Numbered from the stretch's first letter, positions 16,559 through 26,174 are shown. The stretch is 64,000 nt of DNA from CAYNRA01 sp046293395 (GCA_046293395.1 JBKBOU010000001.1:310001-374000), one strand, 5' to 3'. A program made the numbers and translations. Notes: generated by a model not told the origin, from the letters alone.

Positions 16559-17962
16559 TTATTTTGGTAACTCTGTAATCCACATTTCTTTGCGATTTTC
16601 AAAAGGATTATCCGAAACAAATTCGCGGCTTGCTTGTGGTACAGGTCGTTGCGCGCGCAAACGTGCTGATGTCGCCGAAGCCACTGGTTTTTGGGTGATA
16701 TGCTCCAATGCCAGACGGAACAAGGTCTCGTTTTCAGATGCAAAGGGTTGGAAAGGCAAGACATTATCCCTTTGTACAATATTGGGCGTAAATCCGTTTA
16801 CTGTTCCGTAATCAGATTGTCCAAGTGCATTGAGCGTTTTCAAAACAATGGGCTGAAGTCCCCATTCCCAACGTTTGTTTTCATCTTGTATCGTGATAGA
16901 ACCCACGTTTTTACCTGCTGTATTGTCACCAATGACGATAACCTCCATGTATGGCTTTAAACTGTTGATTACCAATTCACTAGCTGAAGCAGTGCTGCGT
17001 GAAGTCAATACATAAACACGTTGCAATGTTCCTAGATTGTCTGGTTCGTTCCGGAAATACCGATTGAAAAAATTTGGGCCGTTTCTTTCCACGAAATAAT
17101 CAGTCACTTCTTTGTTCCATTGGTCTTTGTACATAATATTGTCTGTACTTAAGTTCTTGACAATCAAGGAGCTTAGTGTTACTGCGGATGAAATCGCTCC
17201 TCCACCATTGTAACGTAAATCCAAGACTAATTCATTCACACCTTTTGCTTTGAAATCGGCAAAAACCTCCCGTAGTCCGTTATCAAATGAGCTCAAGAAT
17301 TGCAAATATACCAAGTAGCCAATTTTTTTATTATCTCGTTCAACGACCGTCGAAAACTGAATAGGATTGGTTTGAAGTTCTGTTTTTGTCACAGATACCA
17401 CACGGTCATTGGGTATAATTTCACGCGTTGCTTCGTTCCAAGTACCAAGGGTCAATTGAAGTGATTCGGGCGCCAAAGCTGAAGCGAAGTTTTCAGGAGT
17501 GAGTGCGACATTATTTACTTTCGTGATAAAGTCTCCGCGTTTGAGTCCTGCTTTTTCTGCTGGACTTCCTTTCAAAACATACGAGATAGCATACGCTACA
17601 TTTTGCTGAGATGCGTTCGTAAAGAAGGCAGACGTACGTACGCCCAAAACGACGTTTCTGCCTTGTAATGAATTGATTAACTCCGTAGCACTCTTCTCAA
17701 TCCAAGAGAAACGATCCAATTCGCCAGGCTTCACAAGCAAGGATTCAAAGTATTCATCTGGGGATAACGTTAGGTCAGAAGAAGCTTTTGGAGTCATCTG
17801 GTCTGTCCAGAGATAATAGGTTTTCATTTGGTCATGTATCCAGCCATTAACCTCTAAATTAGGATTGGCAGGAGATACATTTACCGGCTCAACGGGTTGC
17901 TCTACACAAGCAATAAATGTACTTGCGAGCAAGAAAAGTCCTAAAAAAAGCTGTTTTTTCAT
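16559..17962 (-). CDS. S41-family (Tsp/CtpA-type) protease lipoprotein with PDZ domain
   Basis: A 467-aa lipoprotein: signal sequence KKQLFLGLFLLASTFIAC with the lipobox cysteine at residue 19. An N-terminal region (about 40-110) with WIHDQMKTYYLW precedes a PDZ domain (about 110-200, AEKAGLKRGDFITKVN). The S41 catalytic core follows (about 225-420). The strand LVLDLRYNGGG, the nucleophile region TSRSTASASELV (Ser of SASE) and the lysine segment GDNTAGKNVGS give the Ser-Lys dyad. I chose the ATG at 17962 rather than 17989 because the signal peptide starts there. A periplasmic or outer-membrane-anchored protease; substrates unknown. Confidence 0.9.
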   Translation of the reverse strand: MKKQLFLGLFLLASTFIACVEQPVEPVNVSPANPNLEVNGWIHDQMKTYYLWTDQMTPKASSDLTLSPDEYFESLLVKPGELDRFSWIEKSATELINSLQGRNVVLGVRTSAFFTNASQQNVAYAISYVLKGSPAEKAGLKRGDFITKVNNVALTPENFASALAPESLQLTLGTWNEATREIIPNDRVVSVTKTELQTNPIQFSTVVERDNKKIGYLVYLQFLSSFDNGLREVFADFKAKGVNELVLDLRYNGGGAISSAVTLSSLIVKNLSTDNIMYKDQWNKEVTDYFVERNGPNFFNRYFRNEPDNLGTLQRVYVLTSRSTASASELVINSLKPYMEVIVIGDNTAGKNVGSITIQDENKRWEWGLQPIVLKTLNALGQSDYGTVNGFTPNIVQRDNVLPFQPFASENETLFRLALEHITQKPVASATSARLRAQRPVPQASREFVSDNPFENRKEMWITELPK

Positions 17963-18022
17963 ACGTACAATAGGGTGTGATTGCCTCACTTTTTGTTTTG
18001 ATGATGGATAAATTTAGCAGTT

Positions 18023-18445
18023 TTACATCGAAATTTTCAATTGATACTCCTCTTCAATATTTTGCATCAATTGATGGTGCGTTTTTTTGAAAATGATTTG
18101 CATTATTCGTCGAATAGGAAGCCATGTTTGTATGTGTATTTCCTCTTCAACATCTACATGCGCATTGGTCACTGACAAATGGAATTTCATATTGATCGTA
18201 ACGAGGTGAAAAACAGTTGCTCGTAGATGCACTTTCTTGTTTTCAACGAGCTCAATAATTTGAACGGGGTAGGTAAACGAGAAAGTAAAAAAAGTCAGAG
18301 GTAGCGTTTCGTGCACAAGAAACCCATTGGGTTCTGCTTTTTCAATTCGTTGAATAACAGGGTGTACTAAAGCGAATTGTTGCATGTCTGCCAAGTGTTC
18401 AAAAACAAAATGAATGGGAGCGAGTACGCGAAATTGAAATGTCAT
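18023..18445 (-). CDS. SRPBCC (START-like) domain protein
   Basis: A 140-aa soluble protein of the START/Bet v 1-like superfamily. Family features are the first strand and helix RVLAPIHFVFEHLADMQQFALVHPVI (residues 6-31), alternating beta strands through the middle, and a long C-terminal amphipathic helix RRIMQIIFKKTHHQLMQNIEEEY. Such proteins hold hydrophobic ligands in a helix-grip pocket; no ligand can be predicted. It lies 60 bp upstream of the S41 gene on the same strand. Nothing else is odd about it. Confidence 0.8.
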   Translation of the reverse strand: MTFQFRVLAPIHFVFEHLADMQQFALVHPVIQRIEKAEPNGFLVHETLPLTFFTFSFTYPVQIIELVENKKVHLRATVFHLVTINMKFHLSVTNAHVDVEEEIHIQTWLPIRRIMQIIFKKTHHQLMQNIEEEYQLKISM

Positions 18446-18554
18446 TTGGATTTATTTCATAGTGATTACGGTTTGGTATTGATTTACAAATATATACGCA
18501 AAAAACGCCTTGTTTGCTCATTTGTTTTCTTCAATCATATCAATAAATCCGTAT

Positions 18555-19730
18555 TTATTCCCAATAATGTCCAATAAACTGGGCGGAATTATCCATAATA
18601 GCTTGCTTGGCACGTCTGAAACTCAATCCACTTGCTTGGTACGCAAAGAAAACGCCTGCTTGGTAATAATAGCCTGCGTCGTCTCTTTCTAGGTTTGTTT
18701 TTTCTTGGAAGATGGTTTTCTGATATGCATAGTCACCCAAACTTTCGTCTGTAGTTCGCCCGGAGGCATCAATAAAACGCACATTGGCTCCTTCACGTCC
18801 AAGCACTACTTTTTCTACCCAATTCCGTGCTGTTTGCTCCTTCGGAATCTCAAAAAAAGTAGGAAGTAGATACGGGTTTTCCGGGAATAGTTGTGCCAAA
18901 ATGGGAAGAATACCTTTGGACTGAAACAGCATGGTATAAGCAGGATTAACAATCACCAACTTTTCTTGGGTGACTAATCGTGTCAATATTTCACATAATT
19001 CGGGTTCATCTTCTGCGATAAATTCCCACGGAATAAGTTTAAACCAAAAGCCAAAATGGGCTAAATCTCCGTACTGGTTTGGTGCAAAAATACCGTCAAA
19101 TTCTGAGAAAGTTACGTCTTCAACAAAGCAAAAATCAGTAAAAAATCCTGCTTCGGCTGCGGCTTCCATGAGGAGTGCCACATTGTTGTCGTCCTCCGGA
19201 TACCCAGATAAGGTAGAAAATAATATGCGTGGTTCTTTAGACGGATTTGCCTGTTTTAGTCGAATAAATTGATTGACCAAATCATCATATACGGTATTGA
19301 ATTGCTTATTTTCGTCCAATTGATTGGCTTTGAGTTGCAACCATTGTAGTATAGCCGTTTCTGGAAGTGTCGTTGGGGTATCTGCGTTAAATTCAAGTAA
19401 TTTTAACGGTTCATGGATTCCACCCGCCCAATCAAAACGACCAAATAAATGAAGATGATTTTCCCTTTCCCAAGTATGCCGAATGAGTACATGTAAGTTT
19501 TTGGGAATGCCTAAAGTGTCCAAAAGGTTGTTTTGCAGCACATATTCTCCTGCTTCAACGAATAAGTCATACACTTCATTGGTAGCTTCGTAGAGCTTTT
19601 CTGCCTCTTTTTTCGAGATTTGAACCAATTCATTCGCCAAATACCCCAAGGCTTGTTCCGATATATAATATTCCCACCCTAACTGATTGAAAACCGTGCT
19701 AGGTAGAGGGGCAATGTGTTTTATTTTCAT
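18555..19730 (-). CDS. Glutathionylspermidine synthase-like ATP-grasp protein (YgiC/YjfC type)
   Basis: A 391-aa protein of the glutathionylspermidine-synthase family: FGRFDWAGG (about 117-125), PLKLLEFNADTPTTLPET (about 129-146), a central GYPEDD, and the ATP-grasp C-terminal part with PKEQTARNWVEKVVLGREGANVRF. The pattern agrees with E. coli YgiC/YjfC, amide-forming ATP-grasp enzymes whose substrates are unknown; there is no amidase domain. It is encoded 11 bp downstream of a YgiB-like lipoprotein, the same pairing as ygiB-ygiC in E. coli. This supports a conserved functional couple, possibly modifying the lipoprotein or a cell-envelope partner, which is an inference. Confidence 0.88.
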   Translation of the reverse strand: MKIKHIAPLPSTVFNQLGWEYYISEQALGYLANELVQISKKEAEKLYEATNEVYDLFVEAGEYVLQNNLLDTLGIPKNLHVLIRHTWERENHLHLFGRFDWAGGIHEPLKLLEFNADTPTTLPETAILQWLQLKANQLDENKQFNTVYDDLVNQFIRLKQANPSKEPRILFSTLSGYPEDDNNVALLMEAAAEAGFFTDFCFVEDVTFSEFDGIFAPNQYGDLAHFGFWFKLIPWEFIAEDEPELCEILTRLVTQEKLVIVNPAYTMLFQSKGILPILAQLFPENPYLLPTFFEIPKEQTARNWVEKVVLGREGANVRFIDASGRTTDESLGDYAYQKTIFQEKTNLERDDAGYYYQAGVFFAYQASGLSFRRAKQAIMDNSAQFIGHYWE

Positions 19731-19741
19731 GTTTCTTGGAC

Positions 19742-20386
19742 TTAACTAGAAAAAGAACTTCTACTCGACGAACTGAAAAATCCTGACCTTCCAGTAGAAA
19801 CAGGTCTTGTGACTGTCCGTGTCGTGGAAGTTTGGTAGAGTTGTGAGCGCATGGCATTCGCGTTGGCTGGATTGCTCCGATACACACCGGAATTTCCGCC
19901 CGTATAACCGCCTCTGTCGTCGCGGCGGCGGTAAAAGCCATTGTATCCTGGGCTAGACATGCTTCGCCCCAACATGTAGCCGATTCCACTCCACCAAAGC
20001 ATGGAGCCCAACCCTCCGAAACCCGAATTTCCGTATCGTTGTGCTACTTGTGTGCTGTCTTTGTCTTCTTCTTTTATCAAGGCTTGCGCTTCTTGTAAAC
20101 TAAGCTCTTTGGTGGTTCCATCAAGGTTTTCAATGATGAATTTCGAATCTGACTTGCTGTCAATAATTTGCTCTTCGATTAATTCGTATTCACCTGCTTT
20201 CACTTCCTTGACTTTCGTAATCACGCCTTTGGTGGGCTCTGTGACATTTACTTCTTCGTAACTGACACCCTCGTCTTGGCTTGTTTGGCAACCCAATAAA
20301 GAACCCATCAAAAGACTGGCCGCTGCGGAATAAAACAAGCCTGTTTTGACTGTTGAAAGCGAGGAGGCGACACTATTTTTTTTCAT
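19742..20386 (-). CDS. YgiB/UPF0323-like lipoprotein with Ser-rich tail
   Basis: A 214-aa lipoprotein. An N-terminal hydrophobic segment ends in the lipobox LLGC (Cys33). A charged region (40-115) precedes a short membrane-like segment WWSGIGYMLGRSMSS (about 130-144). A Gly/Arg/Ser-rich low-complexity tail ends SSSSRSSFSS. The layout of lipobox, GYM-GR segment and Ser/Arg-rich end matches E. coli YgiB and the UPF0323 lipoproteins. It leads the operon with the ATP-grasp gene. The tail might be a substrate for the adjacent ligase; this is an inference from neighbourhood only. Confidence 0.72.
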   Translation of the reverse strand: MKKNSVASSLSTVKTGLFYSAAASLLMGSLLGCQTSQDEGVSYEEVNVTEPTKGVITKVKEVKAGEYELIEEQIIDSKSDSKFIIENLDGTTKELSLQEAQALIKEEDKDSTQVAQRYGNSGFGGLGSMLWWSGIGYMLGRSMSSPGYNGFYRRRDDRGGYTGGNSGVYRSNPANANAMRSQLYQTSTTRTVTRPVSTGRSGFFSSSSRSSFSS

Positions 20387-20491
20387 TCATTCGTTGTTTT
20401 TAATGAATCGAATTTAAAGAGAATTGATTCAGGAAACAAAATGAAAACGGATTAATGGTTTTTTGTTCCTTTTATTGGCCATTCTTTTATT

Positions 20492-20532
20492 AAAAAAGGT
20501 TGCCTATCTTCTGGATAAACAACCTTTTTTTT
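20492..20532 (-). terminator. Terminator of alaS
   Basis: Stem AAAAAAGGTTG/CAACCTTTTTT with a 17-base loop. On the minus strand it starts 20 bases after the alaS stop codon and ends in a T-tract. Confidence 0.8.
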
Positions 20533-20551
20533 ACAGATATATGAAACTCGA

Positions 20552-23227
20552 TTAGCTCAAATTTGCTTTGGCAAGTGCAATTGCTTCTGTCAAGCCATTG
20601 GCGTCACTTCCGCCAGCAGTGGCAAAATGTGGTTGCCCGCCGCCACCGCCGCGCATGGCTTTGGCTGCTGCTTTCACAATATTTCCTGCGTGCAATTGCT
20701 TGTCTGCAATCAATTCATCAGAAACCATGACCGCCAATTGTGGCTTGTCTTGAATTACCGCACCAAGTACCAAAAACGCCGAAGGTAACTTCGTTTTCAA
20801 CTCATACGCCAATTGTTTCAAGGCATCTGCTGAAGGTACCTGAACTTGTGTCGCAATCACTGGGAAACCTGCTATTGTTTCTACTTTTTGAAGTAAATCT
20901 TGTTTGATTTGTTGCAGTTTCTCGTTCTCCAATGCTTCAACTCGCTTGAGCAATTGGGCTTTTTCATCCAATAAATTCTCCACAGATTTAATCAAATCAT
21001 TGGACGAACGTAGAAGAGTTGCTAATTGGTCGAGCGTGTTTTTTTGTTGGCGCATCAATTCAAATGCTTTTACGCCTGTGACTGCCTCAACCCGACGAAC
21101 ACCCGCAGAGACAGAACCTTCCGTCGTAAATTTGAACAAACCAATGCAGCCCGTTGCTGGCACGTGCGTTCCACCGCAAAGTTCTACCGAGAAGTTAGGG
21201 TCAAACGTAATCACCCGAACAAAATCGCCATATTTTTCACCAAATGTAGCCGTTGCACCCATCTGAATCGCTTCTTGAATCGGTACGTTTCGTTTTTCAT
21301 CTAAGGCGATATTTTCTCGAATCTTGGCATTTACAATGTCCTCGACGGCTTGCAATTCTTCGTCTGTGACTTTGGCAAAATGCGAAAAGTCAAAGCGGGT
21401 AACTGTATCGTTTTGAAAAGACCCGCGTTGCACGATATGGCTGCCAAGTACTTGGCGAAGTGCCGCCAACATGATGTGCGTTGCCGTGTGATTTTTCTCA
21501 ATATCTAAGCGGCGTTGCTCATCTACTTGCGCATCGACAACAAGGGGCTGTGAAAGCTCTGCAAGCAGTTTTTCAAGCGATTTATCCGTTGAAATATGAA
21601 TAAATAAGTCGTTTTCTTTCTTTGTATCGATGATACGGATTTGCTGTTTTGAGCCATTCGCATCTGTCCAGCTAAATGTTCCGGTATCGCCCACTTGTCC
21701 CCCCATTTCTGCATAGAAAGGTGTTTGGTCAAGCACCAAATGGAACTCTTGCCCTGCTTTGGTTTTTACTTGGCGGTATTTCATCAGTTGTCCAACTGCC
21801 TGAAGTGTCTCATAACCAAGGAATTGCACACCGTCAAGGTCGCCTAATTCGTGCCAATCCGCAGCTTCTTTGGTTGCATCTTTGCGGCTTCTCGCTTTTT
21901 GTTCTGCCAACGCGGCATGGAAACCAGCTTCGTCTATGGTGAATCCTTTTTCTTTCGCAATCAATGCCGTTAAATCAATCGGGAAACCAAACGTATCGGA
22001 CAATTCAAAGACGATATTTCCTTGTAATTCTTTCGTTGGATTTTCCTGTTGAAAAATGAGGTCAAGACGTTTTAGACCTGCTTCCAATGTGCGTAGGAAT
22101 GTGCGTTCTTCCTCTTCCACCACTTTGGAAACAAATTCTACCTGCGCTTGTAATTCAGGGAAAACATCCTTGAACTGTTCTGCCAAGACGGGCACCAATT
22201 TGGTCATGAAAGGTTCTCTGAAATTCAAATACGAATATCCGTACCGAACCGCCCTGCGGAGGATTCGACGAATGACATACCCTGCTTTTGCGTTGGATGG
22301 CAACTGCCCGTCTGCAATGGTAAAGGCAACTGCGCGAAGGTGATCCGCGATAACGCGCATGGCAACATCTGTGTAGTTATCTGAACCCAATGTACCGTTT
22401 ACTCCATATTTTTGCCCAGACATTTCTTCAATAACCCGAATAGTATGTTGGAAAATATCGGTGTCGTAGTTGGATTGTTTTCCTTGAATCGCCATACAGA
22501 GACGTTCAAAGCCCATGCCTGTATCGACGTGTTTGTTGGGTAATGGAATAAGTGAGCCGTCTGCTTTGCGTTCGAATTGCATGAAGACGTTATTCCAAAT
22601 CTCGATGACTTGTGGATGATCTGCATTTACAAGTGATTTACCTGAAATTTGTGCAACATCGGCTTCGTCACGAAGGTCAATATGGATTTCAGAACAAGGG
22701 CCGCACGGGCCTACATCGCCCATTTCCCAGAAATTATCTTTTTTATTCCCGAGGATGATGCGTTCGTCACCGCCTAGAATGTTTTTCCAAATATCGAATG
22801 CTTCTTGATCAAAAGGTACGCCGTCTTTTTCGTCACCTTCAAAGACAGACACATAAATACGGTCTTTGGGTAGTTTATAAACTTCTGTTAATAATTCCCA
22901 CGACCATTTGAGTGCTTCTTCCTTAAAATAGTCACCAAAAGACCAGTTTCCGAGCATCTCGAACATGGTATGGTGGTAGGTATCGAAGCCCACTTCTTCC
23001 AAGTCGTTGTGTTTACCAGATACGCGAAGACATTTTTGGGTGTCGGCAATGCGGCTATGTGGCGGTGTGCCATTTCCTAAAAAGAAATCTTTAAATTGCG
23101 CCATGCCTGAGTTGTTGAACATCAGCGTCGGGTCGTTTTTGGCAACTAACGGAGCTGACGGAACAATCAAATGGTCTTTGGACGTAAAAAAATCTAGGAA
23201 TGCTCTACGAATTTGGTGAGAAGTCAT
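20552..23227 (-). CDS. alaS: Alanyl-tRNA synthetase
   Basis: Charges tRNA-Ala; essential cytoplasmic class II synthetase. The 891-aa product has the full domain order. The catalytic core begins RRAFLDFFTSKDHLIVPSAPL and includes MFNNSGMAQFKDFFLG (motif 1 region) and the motif 3 region HVDTGMGFERLCM. The editing domain carries the zinc sites NHTATHIM (about 575-583) and CGGTHVPATG (about 680-690). A coiled-coil linker precedes the C-terminal DHHA1 domain ending in the glycine-rich MRGGGGGQPHFATAGG. All key motifs are present, with no frameshift. It is a single-gene unit with its own terminator. Confidence 0.97.
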   Translation of the reverse strand: MTSHQIRRAFLDFFTSKDHLIVPSAPLVAKNDPTLMFNNSGMAQFKDFFLGNGTPPHSRIADTQKCLRVSGKHNDLEEVGFDTYHHTMFEMLGNWSFGDYFKEEALKWSWELLTEVYKLPKDRIYVSVFEGDEKDGVPFDQEAFDIWKNILGGDERIILGNKKDNFWEMGDVGPCGPCSEIHIDLRDEADVAQISGKSLVNADHPQVIEIWNNVFMQFERKADGSLIPLPNKHVDTGMGFERLCMAIQGKQSNYDTDIFQHTIRVIEEMSGQKYGVNGTLGSDNYTDVAMRVIADHLRAVAFTIADGQLPSNAKAGYVIRRILRRAVRYGYSYLNFREPFMTKLVPVLAEQFKDVFPELQAQVEFVSKVVEEEERTFLRTLEAGLKRLDLIFQQENPTKELQGNIVFELSDTFGFPIDLTALIAKEKGFTIDEAGFHAALAEQKARSRKDATKEAADWHELGDLDGVQFLGYETLQAVGQLMKYRQVKTKAGQEFHLVLDQTPFYAEMGGQVGDTGTFSWTDANGSKQQIRIIDTKKENDLFIHISTDKSLEKLLAELSQPLVVDAQVDEQRRLDIEKNHTATHIMLAALRQVLGSHIVQRGSFQNDTVTRFDFSHFAKVTDEELQAVEDIVNAKIRENIALDEKRNVPIQEAIQMGATATFGEKYGDFVRVITFDPNFSVELCGGTHVPATGCIGLFKFTTEGSVSAGVRRVEAVTGVKAFELMRQQKNTLDQLATLLRSSNDLIKSVENLLDEKAQLLKRVEALENEKLQQIKQDLLQKVETIAGFPVIATQVQVPSADALKQLAYELKTKLPSAFLVLGAVIQDKPQLAVMVSDELIADKQLHAGNIVKAAAKAMRGGGGGQPHFATAGGSDANGLTEAIALAKANLS

Positions 23228-23309
23228 ATTTGATTAGTACAAAATGGAAGAAAAAGAATATTTGACAAAAATAAGGTAATTCTATGATTTGTTAAAGTGT
23301 GCCTCCGGA

Positions 23310-24947
23310 TTATTCCGAATCTGGAGGTGATACGGCATGGTAGAGTTTTGCTAGATTTTCAGCACATCGTTCGCCGTCCATAGCTGCCGAGACGATACCA
23401 CCGGCATACCCTGCGCCTTCCCCACACGGGAAAAATCGCTTGATTTGCGGGTGTTCCAACGTTTCTTTTTCGCGCGGTATCCGAACGGGAGAGGAGGTTC
23501 TACTTTCAAGCCCGATGAGTTGCCCTTGCGCAGAGGCATATCCTTTCATTTTTCGGTTGAATTGCGGAAGTGCTTCGCGGAGGGGTTCAGCAATAAATGC
23601 AGGAAGAACCTCGTCCATCTCGCACGAAAGTAGTCCGGGTTGGTAAGAAGTAGGTAGAAGAGAAGTTGATTTCTTTCGCGCCAAAAAGTCAGGAATGCGC
23701 TGTGCAGGCGCTACTTGTGCTTGATTTGTAATTTCTGTATCTTCTTGATTAGCAACTACTTGTGCTTGTGTTTTCTCCCAAAGTTTCTTCTCCACCTCTT
23801 CTTGCAAGGCGAGTGCTGCAAGTGGGCCGTGTTCAGGTAGATAAGGTTCCCAATCGTGTGGATGGATGGCAACGACAACGCCGGAATTGGCAAAATAAGA
23901 ATCACGACGGGATGGTGACATGCCGTTTACAACGAGTTCGCCGGGTGCTGTTGCTGCGGGTACAATAAATCCGCCTGGACACATGCAGAAGCTAAAAACC
24001 CCGCGTTGCACCCCTTTGTATTTGGTTTGAGTAACCAAACTGTAAGCAGCGGGCGGGAGAAGCCCGCGTTCGGGGCGGTGGTATTGGCAGGTATCCACAA
24101 AAGATTGGGGATGTTCAATCCGGACGCCCATCGCAAAGGGTTTGGGCTCTATTAAGATTTGTTTTTTGTGCAAAAGGTGAAAAATATCGCGTGCCGAATG
24201 TCCTGTGGCAAGAATGACCCCGATGCCCAAGAAAATCTGGTTGTCCTCGGTTTTCACTCCTTTTATTTCTTGGTTTTCAAGGAGGAAATCAACGACTTTT
24301 CGGTCAAAATGAACCTCACCACCCGCTGCAAGGATTTGTTCACGGAGTGCCTGGACAACCATCGGCAATTTATTGGTGCCAATATGTGGATGTGTATCGA
24401 CCAAGATGCGTTCGGTGGCACCGTGTTGAACAAATATCTCCAATATTCGTCGAATATCTCCTCGTTTCTTGGAACGCGTATATAGCTTTCCGTCTGAGTA
24501 AGTTCCTGCGCCTCCTTCGCCAAAACAATAGTTTGATTCGGGGTTGACGACGTGTTTTTTATTGAGTGCGGCGAGGTCTCGGCGACGGGCACGCACATCT
24601 TTGCCTCTTTCTAAGACAACGGGTTTGATACCGAGTTCGATGAGACGGAGTGCAGCAAAAAGTCCTGCCGGGCCTGCACCGATGACGAGCGCTTGCGGGG
24701 CATGAGCGACAGACGGATAGGCGCGTACCGAAGAGAAAAGGGGAGGAGGTGTATCCGCAAAAAAGATTTCAACGTCGAGATGAATGACCACTTTTCCCTT
24801 TCTTCCGTCGATGGATTCTTTGATTCGTCGAAACGAAAACGTTCTTTTTTCTTTAGAAAGCGTGTTTTTTGTCAGGTATTCGCGCAGAAGCGCGTCGTCA
24901 TACGCTATTGATGGGTCAAGCGAAAGAGAAAATACAGTAGATTGCAT
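23310..24947 (-). CDS. FAD-dependent dehydrogenase-like flavoprotein (COG2509 type)
   Basis: A 545-aa flavoprotein. After an N-terminal ~85-residue alpha/beta domain comes the FAD-binding Rossmann motif VIGAGPAGLFAALRL (about 87-101). It is followed by the conserved NYCFGEGGAGTYSDGKLYTR, a mid-protein ATGHSARDIFHLL, and the second dinucleotide region. The C-terminal GEGAGYAGGIVSAAMDGERCAE block closes the FAD site. This is the widespread uncharacterised COG2509 dehydrogenase family; the substrate is unknown. It is the last normal chromosomal gene before the island-like patch at 25.0-28.9 kb. Confidence 0.88.
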   Translation of the reverse strand: MQSTVFSLSLDPSIAYDDALLREYLTKNTLSKEKRTFSFRRIKESIDGRKGKVVIHLDVEIFFADTPPPLFSSVRAYPSVAHAPQALVIGAGPAGLFAALRLIELGIKPVVLERGKDVRARRRDLAALNKKHVVNPESNYCFGEGGAGTYSDGKLYTRSKKRGDIRRILEIFVQHGATERILVDTHPHIGTNKLPMVVQALREQILAAGGEVHFDRKVVDFLLENQEIKGVKTEDNQIFLGIGVILATGHSARDIFHLLHKKQILIEPKPFAMGVRIEHPQSFVDTCQYHRPERGLLPPAAYSLVTQTKYKGVQRGVFSFCMCPGGFIVPAATAPGELVVNGMSPSRRDSYFANSGVVVAIHPHDWEPYLPEHGPLAALALQEEVEKKLWEKTQAQVVANQEDTEITNQAQVAPAQRIPDFLARKKSTSLLPTSYQPGLLSCEMDEVLPAFIAEPLREALPQFNRKMKGYASAQGQLIGLESRTSSPVRIPREKETLEHPQIKRFFPCGEGAGYAGGIVSAAMDGERCAENLAKLYHAVSPPDSE

Positions 24948-25083
24948 ACCAATTGGGTAAGGTAGTTATCCTCACAAGTTTTGTTTCAAAAAGTAGGCAA
25001 AGGTAAAGAAAGAATGTGAAAATGATGGGGTGATTTGTAGGAAAAAAGTGGACGGAAAGAGTGAATTTAGGGTTGATGATTTG

Positions 25084-25175
25084 TGCTACACACTGTGTAG
25101 CAAATTGAGAGGAAAGTAGAGATTGTCCGGTTCGGATGCGTTGCACGAAAAGCAACTTAGACGAAGCCGGACAAT
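25084..25175. other. Structured intergenic DNA: 19-bp palindrome and nested hairpin
   Basis: The stretch 24948-25260 has no gene. It contains a perfect palindrome TGCTACACA-C-TGTGTAGCA (25084-25102). It also has a nested hairpin: outer arms ATTGTCCGG (25122-25130) and CCGGACAAT (25167-25175), and inner arms GTTGC/GCAAC (25140-25156). A further GATTGTCCGAT occurs at 25190-25200. The palindrome looks like a regulator site upstream of the flavoprotein gene (start 24947). The hairpin could be a terminator or a remnant of the region deleted beside the IS. Confidence 0.5.
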
Positions 25176-25260
25176 TTTATTTTGGGGAGGATTGTCCGAT
25201 TATGAATTTATTTTGGTATTTGTCGCCTGATTACACTGTTAATTAAATAATTTTGATTTA

Positions 25261-26174
25261 GAACTTGTTTAACATTTTAATTTCGGGTTAATTTTTCGAA
25301 TAAAACAGGCTGTCATAGCTAGGATATTAATTGATAGCCAGTTTTGCGCTGATGTTTCATATCGAATCAGTAATGCTTTAAAGGCATCTAACCAGGCAAA
25401 TGCCCTTTCAATGACGAATCTGTTTTTATAAAGCAACTCATCAAAATACTCAAAACGATCTCCGTTGACTGCATTTCTAGGATTAAAATCAATATTTGCT
25501 TGGATGTCCTTTTGGAAAAGAATGGTTCTAAAATCCTGCGCATCAAATCCAGCATCAGCGTTGAGAAATAACCCCTGGTGCTGAATATCGGCTGAAGTCA
25601 GCCAACCAATTAGTTGGTCAAAGTGTTTTTGTATGTCAGCCAAGTCATGGTGTTGGCCACTAATGGGGTCTGAAATAGCTACTAAAACGCCTTGATTATC
25701 ACATAGATACAAGAAGTTGGTGGTTTGGTCGGCTTTACGAGCCTGAAACCCAACTACCTGACCACCTCGTTGTGCTCGAGCATGTGAGCCGTCTAATTGA
25801 ACCGATGATAAATCTAAAAAGTGTTTGTAGCTGCTCAAAAGTGAAAGAAACATGGCTTGCCACGTGCCCTCTTTACACCATCTGTTAAAATGATAGAAAA
25901 CACTCTGATAGCTGTAGGGTTCGTTGAAATACTTTTCAACAGGTAATTCCCGCCACTGACAGCCGGTCTTTAAACGATAGAATATGGCTTCAATAAGATT
26001 CATTTGTTGTTCTTCACAAAGTGATTTCCCACGTTTTCCTTTACTCAAATGAGGTAAAATGAATTTTCTAATCTTATCTTTGTCTAAGATGCTCATGTTT
26101 TGGAAGTTGTTTTTTGTGTCCAAAATAAAAATAATTGCCACATGAGCATCTTTCAAATAATGTTAGAGAAGTTC
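25261..26174 (-). mobile_element. IS5-family insertion sequence
   Basis: A 914-bp element with imperfect 16-bp terminal inverted repeats, GAACTTGTTTAACATT on the left and GAACTTCTCTAACATT on the right (14 of 16 identical). One transposase gene fills the inside, with its stop codon 8 bases from the left end. No target duplication is evident: flanks read TTTA on the left and GTAG on the right. The right end abuts the middle of an astacin gene whose 5' part is not found on the left side, so an adjacent deletion is likely. Confidence 0.8.
25269..26096 (-). CDS. IS5-family DDE transposase
   Basis: A 275-aa transposase when started at the ATG 26094-26096; the longer frame to 26156 would start near the terminal repeat. 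The N-terminal DUF4096-type domain reads LPHLSKGKRGKS and GCQWRELP. The DDE core residues are visible: Asp in VQLDGSHAR (about 101), Asp in LNADAGFDAQ (about 178), and Glu in FVIERAFAWLDAFK (about 231). That last block, R(Y/F)-E-x-W style in the IS5 group, is intact. No frameshift or stop interrupts the frame, so the element may still be active. Confidence 0.9.
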   Translation of the reverse strand: MSILDKDKIRKFILPHLSKGKRGKSLCEEQQMNLIEAIFYRLKTGCQWRELPVEKYFNEPYSYQSVFYHFNRWCKEGTWQAMFLSLLSSYKHFLDLSSVQLDGSHARAQRGGQVVGFQARKADQTTNFLYLCDNQGVLVAISDPISGQHHDLADIQKHFDQLIGWLTSADIQHQGLFLNADAGFDAQDFRTILFQKDIQANIDFNPRNAVNGDRFEYFDELLYKNRFVIERAFAWLDAFKALLIRYETSAQNWLSINILAMTACFIRKINPKLKC

